Source: Treponema sp.
GTDB lineage: Bacteria; Spirochaetota; Spirochaetia; Treponematales; Breznakiellaceae
Reading direction: 5' to 3'
DNA: 64,000 nt
NCBI GenBank assembly: GCA_009787835.1
Contig: WQSN01000006.1
Span: forward strand, 23,538-87,537
In this document: in pieces, positions 55,877-64,000 of the stretch
How the letters are laid out: every line of letters starts with the position of its first letter
Numbering within the stretch: position 1 is the first letter of the stretch
The notes under the pieces: generated by a model
Seen by the model: the letters and a program-made list of their open reading frames with translations, nothing else
What the model was told of the DNA's origin: nothing
The model's database searches: none
Position numbers and translations under genes: made by a program

Positions 55877-58543
55877 TTTATTTCCGGAATTGTTTATAAC
55901 CGCTTGCGCGCCTGCAAGACGCGCTAACGGTACCCGAAATGGTGAACATGATACATAGCTGAGGCCCGATCTATAACAGAAATCTATAGATGCAGGATCT
56001 CCGCCGTGCTCTCCGCAGATCCCAATCTTGAGATCCGGCTTTGTTTTTCGTCCTTCTTCAATAGCGTGTTCTACTAACGCTCCGACTCCGTTTTGATCTA
56101 TTGTCTGGAATGGTTCATCATCCAGAATATTTTTCTGCAGATAAATCGGCAGGAATGACGCGACATCATCCCGGCTGAAACCAAATGTCATCTGCGTAAG
56201 ATCATTGGTTCCAAAACTGAAGAAGTCTGCAAACTCCGCAATGTTTCCTGCGCGAATTGCCGCACGTGGAACTTCGATCATCGTTCCTATAGATATCGGC
56301 ACATTTACCCCTGCTGCTTTAAATATTCTTTCAAGAATCTTTTCTGTTCTTGGACGAAGGACTTTAAGTTCTCTCGGTGTGACAACAAGGGGGATCATTA
56401 TTTCAGGATGCACCGGAATCTTTTGCTTTGCGCATTCAACTGCGGCAAGAGCGATTGCTTCAACCTGCATGTCATAAATTTCAGGATATGTAATGGCTAA
56501 ACGGCAGCCGCGATGACCCAGCATCGGATTGCTTTCAATAAGAGTGCCGATTTTTGCGGTTAACTTTGCCGGATCAATATTCAGGTGAGATGCGAGTTCA
56601 TCAATTTCTTCTTTTATGTGAGGTACAAATTCATGAAGCGGCGGATCCAGAAGCCTGATTGTTACAGGGCGTCCTTCCATTGCTTTGAAAATTCCCAGGA
56701 AATCTTTTTGCTGCAGGGGAAGAATTTTTTTAAGCTGTTTCTTCCGTTCTTCTTCGGTATCCGCTACAATCATTGCGCGGAAGTGAATAAGTTTTTCTTT
56801 GTCAAAAAACATGTGCTCTGTGCGGCAAAGTCCGATGCCCTGCGCGCCGAAATCAAACGCGCGTTTCGCGTCTTCCGGCTGATCCGCGTTGGTTCTGACA
56901 TTAAATCCTTTAATCTTTCCGCGGACTGAAGCTGCGCGCACACTGTCGCACCACTCAAGGAAATTTTCCATATCATCGGAGAATGTCGGCGCGACAAGAG
57001 GCAGTTTTCCGTCGTATACATCGCCTGAAGAACCGTCGATGGTGATCCAGTCGCCTTCTTTATAAGTTTTACCGCCGATTTCAACATTACCGCCCGCCAT
57101 TACAATTACGCTCTTCGCTCCTGCGACACACGGAGTGCCCATGCCGCGCGCGACTACTGCCGCGTGGCTTGTCATGCCGCCTTTTGATGTAAGAATACCC
57201 TGCGATACAACCATTCCGCCGATATCTTCAGGGCTTGTTTCCTTGCGAACCAGCATTACCTTCTCGCCTCTTTCGTGCCAGGCTTCCGCGTCTTTCGCGG
57301 AAAAAATAATTCTTCCTGTAGCAGCGCCCGGAGACGCGTTCAATCCTCTTGTAAGCGATTTCGCCTGTTTTCTCGCCTGCGCGTCGATCATCGGATGAAG
57401 CAGCTGATCAAGATGGCCTGGTGTTACGCGCAATATCGCGGTATTTTTATCGATTAAACCTTCGGCTACCATATCTACAGCACATTTTACCGCCGCAGTT
57501 CCGGCGCGTTTGCCGTTACGTGTCTGCAGTATGTACAGAATTCCCTGTTGTACCGTAAATTCCATGTCCTGCATGTCTCTGAAATGTTTTTCAAGTTTAT
57601 TTTTAATTCCGATTAACTGTTTATAGATGACGGGATTCTTTTTTTCAAGAGTGGAAATTCTTTCCGGCGTTCTGATACCGGCGACAACATCTTCTCCCTG
57701 CGCGTTCATTAAATATTCACCGTAGAATTCATTAACGCCTGTGCTTGGATCGCGGCTGAAACAAACGCCCGTTCCGGAATCATCGCCGAAATTTCCGAAC
57801 ACCATTGATTGAATATTTACCGCAGTTCCTAAAAGACCGCGGATATCATTAATCTGTCTGTATTTAATCGCCCTTTCATTCATCCATGAACCAAAGACAG
57901 CGTTAATGGAACCCCAAAGCTGTTCAAGCGGTTCCTGAGGAAAATCTTTTCCGGTATGTTTTTTTACAATTACTTTGTAGTCACTGACAAGTTTTTCCAA
58001 ATCCGCGGCTGAAAGAGCGGTATCAAGTTCTACTTTTTTATTTTTTTTAATTACATCAAGGGCTTCTTCAAAATGATCATGATCTACGCCCATTACAACA
58101 TCACCGTACATCTGAATAAATCTTCTGTACGCATCCCACGCAAAACGCGGGTTGCCAGTTTTATTTGCAAGTCCTTTAACAGATTTATCGCTCATCCCAA
58201 GATTAAGGATTGTATCCATCATGCCAGGCATGGATACTGCCGCGCCGGATCGCACAGAAACCAAAAGCGGATCATTCGGATCGCCAAGTTTCTTTTTCAT
58301 TACCGATTCAAGTTTTTTAAGACCGGCTTCCACTTCTTCTTTAATACCTGCAGGATATTTTTCCTTGTTCTCATAATAAGAAGCGCAGACGCCCGTAGAA
58401 ATTGTAAAGCCCGGTGGAACAGGAATTCCAAGATTGGTCATCTCGGCAAGATTTGCGCCTTTGCCTCCCAATTCATTTTTCATTTTTGCATCTCCTTCAG
58501 CTTTTCCGTTGCCGAAGAAATATACATTTTTTTGTTTAGCCAT
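55448..58543 (-). CDS. ppdK: Pyruvate, phosphate dikinase with C-terminal histone-H1-like tail
   Basis: GGKGANLAEMTNLGIPVPPGFTIST, GGMTSHAAVVARGMGTPCVAG, GICGEHGGDPASIDFC; start at MAKQKNVYFFGNG behind GGAGG. Confidence 0.95.
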   Translation of the reverse strand: MAKQKNVYFFGNGKAEGDAKMKNELGGKGANLAEMTNLGIPVPPGFTISTGVCASYYENKEKYPAGIKEEVEAGLKKLESVMKKKLGDPNDPLLVSVRSGAAVSMPGMMDTILNLGMSDKSVKGLANKTGNPRFAWDAYRRFIQMYGDVVMGVDHDHFEEALDVIKKNKKVELDTALSAADLEKLVSDYKVIVKKHTGKDFPQEPLEQLWGSINAVFGSWMNERAIKYRQINDIRGLLGTAVNIQSMVFGNFGDDSGTGVCFSRDPSTGVNEFYGEYLMNAQGEDVVAGIRTPERISTLEKKNPVIYKQLIGIKNKLEKHFRDMQDMEFTVQQGILYILQTRNGKRAGTAAVKCAVDMVAEGLIDKNTAILRVTPGHLDQLLHPMIDAQARKQAKSLTRGLNASPGAATGRIIFSAKDAEAWHERGEKVMLVRKETSPEDIGGMVVSQGILTSKGGMTSHAAVVARGMGTPCVAGAKSVIVMAGGNVEIGGKTYKEGDWITIDGSSGDVYDGKLPLVAPTFSDDMENFLEWCDSVRAASVRGKIKGFNVRTNADQPEDAKRAFDFGAQGIGLCRTEHMFFDKEKLIHFRAMIVADTEEERKKQLKKILPLQQKDFLGIFKAMEGRPVTIRLLDPPLHEFVPHIKEEIDELASHLNIDPAKLTAKIGTLIESNPMLGHRGCRLAITYPEIYDMQVEAIALAAVECAKQKIPVHPEIMIPLVVTPRELKVLRPRTEKILERIFKAAGVNVPISIGTMIEVPRAAIRAGNIAEFADFFSFGTNDLTQMTFGFSRDDVASFLPIYLQKNILDDEPFQTIDQNGVGALVEHAIEEGRKTKPDLKIGICGEHGGDPASIDFCYRSGLSYVSCSPFRVPLARLAGAQAVINNSGNKIVNKKKGGEPAKTGQPVSAKVNGGKKPAKGDKKMAVTSAKPAVKKPVAKKTAEGKKTAAVKKPAAKKTAAAKKPAAKKPGVKKAVGAKKPVAKKPVVKKAAAKKPAAAKKPAVKKAAAAKKPAAAKKPAVKKPAATPKKPVL

Positions 58544-58577
58544 TATTTTTCCTCCATTAGGTTTCATGAATTAATAT

Positions 58578-58606
58578 AATATAACAACTTGGAAAATTTT
58601 TATCAA
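58578..58606 (-). promoter_or_regulatory. Predicted sigma70 promoter of ppdK
   Basis: Minus strand TTGATA-17-TATATT. Confidence 0.55.
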
Positions 58607-58617
58607 GTCGTTATGAT
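58589..58617 (+). promoter_or_regulatory. Predicted sigma70 promoter of the hrpA-like gene, leaderless
   Basis: TTGGAA-17-TATGAT-ATTATT-ATG(58624). Confidence 0.55.
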
Positions 58618-58623
58618 ATTATT

Positions 58624-61134
58624 ATGAACTATATTGACCTTCCTGTCCATAGAAATCAAGAAAAAATTTTAATCGCGCTTGAAAATAATCAGGCGCTTGT
58701 AGTGGAGAGTCCTACAGGTTCAGGAAAAACAACACAACTGCCTGTAATACTTTATGAAGCCGGATACGCGCGGAGCGGAATCATCGGAGTGACGCAGCCC
58801 AGAAGAATCGCGGCGGTGTCTGTCAGTGAATTCATCGCGCGTCAAACAGAAACACGCATACCAGGATTGATCGGATACAAGATGCGCTTCGCAGATCAGA
58901 CCAATCATGAAACAAAAATAAAAATTATGACCGATGGAATTCTTTTACAGGAGATGAAACTCGATCCATGGCTTTCAAAATACAGTGTATTAGTCGTTGA
59001 TGAAGCGCATGAAAGGAGTCTTAACATAGATTTTGTTCTTGGTTTACTCAAACGCGTAATGGAAAACCGCCGCGATTTCAAAGTGATAATATCATCCGCG
59101 ACAATTAACGCGGAAGTTTTTTCTGAATACTTCAGCGAATGTCCCATCGTAAAAATTGACGCGCAGCGTTTCCCTGTTACATTGATCTATGATCCTGTTA
59201 TTGAAGCGAATAATGACGCGTTTGAGGCTATTTTGAATAAAATTGAGGCAATTATAACCCGTTTTATCAGTGAAAACAGAGAAGGCGATATACTGGTATT
59301 TTTATCAGGAGAAAAAATGATCAAGGACTGCATGAATCGCCTCGCGTTAAGTTCAGTCGGAAATTATCTGCATCTTCTTCCGTTATACGGAAGGCTTGGC
59401 AAGGAAGAACAGGAAAGAGTCTTTGAAAACGCGCCAAAAGGTAAAACAAAAGTTGTTATCTCGACAAATATCGCTGAAACATCGGTTACAATAGACGGAA
59501 TCACCGCGGTAATTGATTCAGGATTGGCGAAATTAAACTGGTACAACCCGCGCACATTTACTTCTAGTCTTATTGAAGCACCGGTATCAAAAGCATCCGC
59601 CAATCAGCGCAAGGGACGAGCAGGACGCACGCGCGAAGGAACATGTTACAGGTTATATACCCGCAAGGATTTTGAGAATCGATCTCTGTTCACCACTGAA
59701 GAAATCTTCCGCACTGATTTATCAGAAGTTATTTTACGAATGGCGGATCTTGGCATAACAAATTTTGAAGACTTTGATTTCATCGCTGCTCCTGAAAAAG
59801 CAGGTCTTATCGGCGGAGTAGAAACATTAAATCTGCTTGAAGCGCTTGAACCTGATCGCAGTTTATCAAATACCGGCAAATTGATGACGGAATTTCCTCT
59901 CGCGCCGCGCCAATCGCGTATAATTGTTGAAGCAATACTGCGTTATCCCGGCGTTATACAGGAAACTATCATTGCCGCCGCGTTTTTATCAACACAGAGT
60001 CCTTATATATTGCCGCCGGGAGAAGAAACTGACGCGCGTCAGGCGCATCACCGTTTCCGCGATGACTCTGGTGATTTTGTTTCGTATCTTAAACTGTTTA
60101 AATCCTATAATGATTCAACCAATAAAATAAAATTTTGTGAAAAAAATTATCTTGATGACCGCGCGATGGCGGAAATTGTAAATGTAACGGCGCAGTTGGA
60201 AGAAATTCTCTCTTCAATGAAGATTCCGGTGTATAGAAGAGCGCAATTGATTACGGGAAGCGAAATTGATGATTATTTATGCTGCATCGGACGCGGATTG
60301 ATTCAATTTGTCTGCGTTAAGGAAGGACGCGGGAAGATCGGCACATACCGTACATTAACAGCGGATAAAATTATTATTCATCCCGGATCTGTAATGTTCC
60401 GCAATGATCCGCCGTTCATTGTAGCCGGAGAAATAGTGCGCACATCAAGAATGTACGCGATGTCGGTGTCTCCGCTTTCAAGATCCGTGCTGGAGCGGAT
60501 AAGACCGGGATTTTTCGCCGAGTATGACCCGCGTTCCGAAAGAACAGGCGAATCAAAACATATCAGACTGAAAAGGGCGAGAGATTTTACGAATAATATT
60601 AAAATCTCGGGCGAAGTTTTTGAAATTATCACCGCCAAAGGAAAGAAAACAGTATTGCTTCCATGGGAAAAACTTGTAAGTATTCGCGATAAAATTTCCA
60701 CTGACACTGTTTACAGAGGATTAAAAGGAAAAATTATAGTAAACAATCAATACGGACTGCTCGCGGGAGAAAAACTTGAACTTATCCTTTCACTCACGCC
60801 TGTTCTGGATGTGGAAGGCGCATTTACACGAGCATGGCCCAGAAAAGGAACATTTAACATCACGGAAGATTTTGCAGCGTTATTGGATTACATGGATGAT
60901 CTTGTAAAGCCTGTCGTATGGAAAAGAGGCTCAAAAGATTTGGGATTCCTAGGTCTGTTTACAGACGGCGCTGGAAATTTCTGGCTGCGGGCGTCACGCG
61001 GCTTCTATACAAGCGTAAATGAAAGCCTCTCCAGTCTTGAATCGCTGATTGATGAACTGGGCGATGAAATTGATATCATGCATAAACATATTGTAAATCA
61101 ATGTTATCGCAGATTATCAGATTATTTAGGATAA
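58624..61134 (+). CDS. hrpA: DEAH-box ATP-dependent RNA helicase (HrpA-like)
   Basis: ESPTGSGKTTQLPVIL, DEAHERSLNIDF, SSATINAEVF, QRKGRAGRTREGTCYRLY. Confidence 0.9.
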   Translation: MNYIDLPVHRNQEKILIALENNQALVVESPTGSGKTTQLPVILYEAGYARSGIIGVTQPRRIAAVSVSEFIARQTETRIPGLIGYKMRFADQTNHETKIKIMTDGILLQEMKLDPWLSKYSVLVVDEAHERSLNIDFVLGLLKRVMENRRDFKVIISSATINAEVFSEYFSECPIVKIDAQRFPVTLIYDPVIEANNDAFEAILNKIEAIITRFISENREGDILVFLSGEKMIKDCMNRLALSSVGNYLHLLPLYGRLGKEEQERVFENAPKGKTKVVISTNIAETSVTIDGITAVIDSGLAKLNWYNPRTFTSSLIEAPVSKASANQRKGRAGRTREGTCYRLYTRKDFENRSLFTTEEIFRTDLSEVILRMADLGITNFEDFDFIAAPEKAGLIGGVETLNLLEALEPDRSLSNTGKLMTEFPLAPRQSRIIVEAILRYPGVIQETIIAAAFLSTQSPYILPPGEETDARQAHHRFRDDSGDFVSYLKLFKSYNDSTNKIKFCEKNYLDDRAMAEIVNVTAQLEEILSSMKIPVYRRAQLITGSEIDDYLCCIGRGLIQFVCVKEGRGKIGTYRTLTADKIIIHPGSVMFRNDPPFIVAGEIVRTSRMYAMSVSPLSRSVLERIRPGFFAEYDPRSERTGESKHIRLKRARDFTNNIKISGEVFEIITAKGKKTVLLPWEKLVSIRDKISTDTVYRGLKGKIIVNNQYGLLAGEKLELILSLTPVLDVEGAFTRAWPRKGTFNITEDFAALLDYMDDLVKPVVWKRGSKDLGFLGLFTDGAGNFWLRASRGFYTSVNESLSSLESLIDELGDEIDIMHKHIVNQCYRRLSDYLG

Positions 61135-61161
61135 TAGCCGCGTCGATCAGTTAAAAAAAGT

Positions 61162-62355
61162 TTAAACATCCGCTTCGTAATTTATGCCTGCTACATCGAA
61201 GCCGTGCAGTTCAAGAAAATCGTGTTTAAAACCAGCGATGTCTGTTTCTGTAAATACATTTTCCGGCGTGACGATTTTCATTCTTTCCGTTACTGCTTTC
61301 TGGACATCATCGCGCATTTCAAGGTCATCAATGCGGATTCGCCCTTCGCTGTCTGTGGGAACCTGTCCGTCCGGCGTGTAGAGGCGGTCGCGGAAGAGCC
61401 TGACAATTTGTTCAATGCAGCCTTCGTGGAGATTCATCCGTTTCATCTCCTTAAAGAGGCATGAAATATAAAACGGAATGATCGGAATTACCGCGCTTGA
61501 TCGCGTAACGAGCGCCTTGTTTACGGAAATCCATGCGCCGCGGATTTTTTTTTGTGCGGAAAACTTTTCATTTATTTCACGGCAGACGCGCTCAAGGTCT
61601 TCTTTTGCCCTGCCTATGGTTCCGTTTTTATATATAGCCCATGATAATTCAGGACCAATGTAGGTATACGCAATAGCGCGTGTTTGCAGCGACAGAAGCC
61701 CTTCACTGTCAAGCGCGTCCATCCACATCTGCCAGTCTTCGCCGCCCATTACCTTTACCGTATTATTAATTTCATCTTCTGTAGCCGCTCCCGCTTCCGC
61801 AATACTGAATGTTCCGTCCATCATGTTAAGCGTTTTTCCGGAATACGGAGCGCCGATCGGTTTGATAACAGATTTATACATATAACGGGTTTTAGGATCA
61901 GTTCTTACGGGAGATGCAAGCGAATAAACTAGTAAATCAATTTTTGCTGGGATTCCCGCTTTGGCTGCGGCCTGCCTGACAGCTTCAGCGGTTTTTGTTT
62001 TAACTTCATCTGAATATGCGTCGCCGTTAAGCGTTACGGATATAAGTTTTTCTTTTACAGCTTCGCGATCAAAAGTTTCGTTATTGTAAAAACCAGGAGT
62101 ACCGTAGCGTTTTTCTGTTGGTTCATTTTCCAGAGACAGACCTACAGTAACGGCTTTATATCCGAAGCCCGCGCAAATACGGCTCGCAAGCCCGTAACCG
62201 TTGGAACATCCGATAACCAGCGCGAGTTTTGGCGGATTATTTTCTGGCGATAAATTTTTTTTCGCGTAATCAATCTGTTTTTGCACGCTTGCCGCACACC
62301 CGTCAGGATGAGCGTTCAGACACAGGTTATTGCGAATCATTGGTTTAACAGGCAT
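61162..62355 (-). CDS. fabV: Trans-2-enoyl-CoA/ACP reductase (FabV/TER family)
   Basis: VIGCSNGYGLASRICAGFGYKAVTVGLSLE, YSLASPVRTDPKTR, AYTYIGPELSWAIYKNGTIGRAKEDLE; start MPVKPMIRNN forms TAATG with the fabZ stop. Confidence 0.95.
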   Translation of the reverse strand: MPVKPMIRNNLCLNAHPDGCAASVQKQIDYAKKNLSPENNPPKLALVIGCSNGYGLASRICAGFGYKAVTVGLSLENEPTEKRYGTPGFYNNETFDREAVKEKLISVTLNGDAYSDEVKTKTAEAVRQAAAKAGIPAKIDLLVYSLASPVRTDPKTRYMYKSVIKPIGAPYSGKTLNMMDGTFSIAEAGAATEDEINNTVKVMGGEDWQMWMDALDSEGLLSLQTRAIAYTYIGPELSWAIYKNGTIGRAKEDLERVCREINEKFSAQKKIRGAWISVNKALVTRSSAVIPIIPFYISCLFKEMKRMNLHEGCIEQIVRLFRDRLYTPDGQVPTDSEGRIRIDDLEMRDDVQKAVTERMKIVTPENVFTETDIAGFKHDFLELHGFDVAGINYEADV

Positions 62356-62792
62356 TATAGTTTCTCCGCGATTAGACACATCCATTCGGCTTCTGCGGCA
62401 AGTTCATCGCCGACATACGCTCTGCCTCTTTGCTTGATCACTTTTTGCGTGATCTTCAGATTTTCAATTTCACTGCGCACTTCTTCGCCGGGACGAACCT
62501 GGCGGCGGAATTTTACCTTGTCAATTGTAGCGAGGAAAAACAGATTACCGCCGCCAATGATTCCCTGTTTGCGTATGCCTGCTCCGCCGGACTGAGCCAT
62601 TGTTTCAATCAATACCACGCCCGGCACAACAGGGTAACCCGGAAAATGTCCCTTAAAGAAAAATTCGTTTTCAGTAAATATATGTTTCGCGGTGATTTTT
62701 TCTTCGCTTGCTTCGATAATTTCATCCACAAACAGAAAAGGTTCTCTGTGCGGCAGCAGGTTCTCAATTTCGTTACTCATTTGGTTCCTCAC
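62355..62792 (-). CDS. fabZ: 3-hydroxyacyl-ACP dehydratase
   Basis: LLPHREPFLFVDEI, FFKGHFPGYPVVPGVVLIETMAQSGG. Confidence 0.95.
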   Translation of the reverse strand: MRNQMSNEIENLLPHREPFLFVDEIIEASEEKITAKHIFTENEFFFKGHFPGYPVVPGVVLIETMAQSGGAGIRKQGIIGGGNLFFLATIDKVKFRRQVRPGEEVRSEIENLKITQKVIKQRGRAYVGDELAAEAEWMCLIAEKL

Positions 62793-64000
62793 TGATATTT
62801 CTTCAATATTACTACGCCGTTATGTCCGCCGAAACCAAGCGAACCCGATGCCGCGATATTTATTTCGCCGTACTGCGCTTTGTTGGGAACATAATCAAGG
62901 TCGCATTCAGGATCGGGATTGTCCAGATTGATGGTTGGCGGATAAAAACCGTCTCGTATCGCGAGAATACAGGCGATGGCTTCGATTGCTCCGGCTGCGG
63001 CGATGCAGTGGCCGTGCATGCTCTTGGTGCTGGAAATCTTCATCTTGTAAGCGTGATCGCCAAAGGCGATTTTAAGCATCTTTGTTTCTGTGGGGTCGTT
63101 AATCTCCGTTGATGTGCCGTGAGCGTTATAATACTGAATGTCTTCCGGTTTAAGGCCGGCATCTTCAATTGCGAGTTTAACAGCCGCAGCGCCGCTTGCT
63201 CCTGAAGGATCGGGAGACGTTATGTGAAAAGCGTCTGCTGTCGCGCCGTATCCTGCAAGCTCCGCCAATATTTTTACGCCGCGTTTTTTCGCGTGTTCTT
63301 CGCTTTCAAGGATCAGAACGCCGGAACCTTCAGCTATCACAAAACCGTCACGGTCTGCATCAAACGGACGTGATGCCTTTTCCGGCTCTCCCGCCCGTTT
63401 TGTAGAAAGCGCTTTGAGCATTTGAAAACCCCCGACAGCGAATGGAACGATTGTCGCTTCCGTGCCGCCCGCAATGACCACATCACAGCGTCCGTTGCGG
63501 ATAAGATCAAGCGCCTGTCCCAGCGCGTCAGTACCGGCCGCGCACGCAGTGATCTGGGTATAAGCGGGACCTTTTGCGCCGTAAATCATTGAGACATTGC
63601 CAGCGGCTTCGTTCGGGATCATCATGGGAACTGTAAGCGGCAGCATTCTCTTGGGACCGTCGTTAAAAAGTTTTTTATGCGATTCGCTGACAACTTCAAA
63701 TCCGCCGATACCGTTACCCAGCACTATGCCTGTTTTCATCGGATCGCTTTTAACGGGCCGCTTGCCGTCCGCTGCGGCTTCGTCAATAAGACCGGCCTGG
63801 GTAAGAGCCTGCGCCGCCGCTGCTACGGCAAACTGGGTAAAGCGGCACATTTTACGCGCTTCTTTCTTGTCCATCCAGAGGCTGGGATCAAAATTTTTGA
63901 TCTCTCCGGCGATCTTTACGTCAAATTCAGTTGTATCAAAAGAGGTAATAGGCCCAATTCCGCTTTTTCCGGCCTTAAGCGACGCGCAAAAATCTTCAAC
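62789..64000 (-). CDS. fabF: 3-oxoacyl-ACP synthase II (N-terminus beyond the window edge)
   Basis: ITACAAGTDALGQALDLIRNG, YNAHGTSTEINDPTETKM, SLGFGGHNGVVILKKY; frame stays open upstream of the track start to 64000 (VEDFCASLKAGKSGIGPITSFDTTEFDVKIAGEIKNFDPSLWMDKKE). Confidence 0.95.
   Translation of the reverse strand, partial: VEDFCASLKAGKSGIGPITSFDTTEFDVKIAGEIKNFDPSLWMDKKEARKMCRFTQFAVAAAAQALTQAGLIDEAAADGKRPVKSDPMKTGIVLGNGIGGFEVVSESHKKLFNDGPKRMLPLTVPMMIPNEAAGNVSMIYGAKGPAYTQITACAAGTDALGQALDLIRNGRCDVVIAGGTEATIVPFAVGGFQMLKALSTKRAGEPEKASRPFDADRDGFVIAEGSGVLILESEEHAKKRGVKILAELAGYGATADAFHITSPDPSGASGAAAVKLAIEDAGLKPEDIQYYNAHGTSTEINDPTETKMLKIAFGDHAYKMKISSTKSMHGHCIAAAGAIEAIACILAIRDGFYPPTINLDNPDPECDLDYVPNKAQYGEINIAASGSLGFGGHNGVVILKKYQ

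Overview
The window is a dense bacterial chromosomal segment, most likely from a Treponema-like spirochete. That placement is inferred from a P83/100-family protein, a FabV-type enoyl reductase, the lipoprotein and beta-propeller content, and general gene content. I found no rRNA, tRNA, CRISPR array, prophage or intact transposon. Housekeeping genes include ddl, ogt-like, birA, nifS/nifU, rsmE, murG, cvpA, a holB-like gene, an NtrB/NtrC-like pair, galM, a trpB2-type gene, a spoU methyltransferase, clpB, eda, ppdK, an hrpA-like helicase and fabV/fabZ/fabF. Accessory or less understood parts are a MoxR/DUF58/transglutaminase/beta-propeller cluster, HicB-HicA and VapBC-like pairs, and a two-component system flanked by two ABC export operons. 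The most interesting signals are outside the supplied ORF track: (1) a 32-codon Trp-Glu-Trp leader ORF with its own promoter and competing hairpins upstream of the solitary trpB2; (2) a 38-bp near-identical box with 11-bp-spaced TTAAT repeats upstream of both export operons flanking the OmpR-type regulator; (3) a 121-nt structured RNA candidate closed by an uninterrupted 16-bp stem, with its start at the predicted TSS and a T-tract after it; (4) a recurrent leaderless promoter architecture with the -10 box 6-7 nt before the start codon at about ten genes; (5) a 54-aa ORF resembling the C-terminal segment of the divergent XRE regulator; (6) a pyruvate phosphate dikinase with a 142-aa histone-H1-like tail that contains a possible internal translation start; (7) a decayed retropepsin-like gene remnant. 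Everything was read by eye; no database search, folding program or expression data was used.
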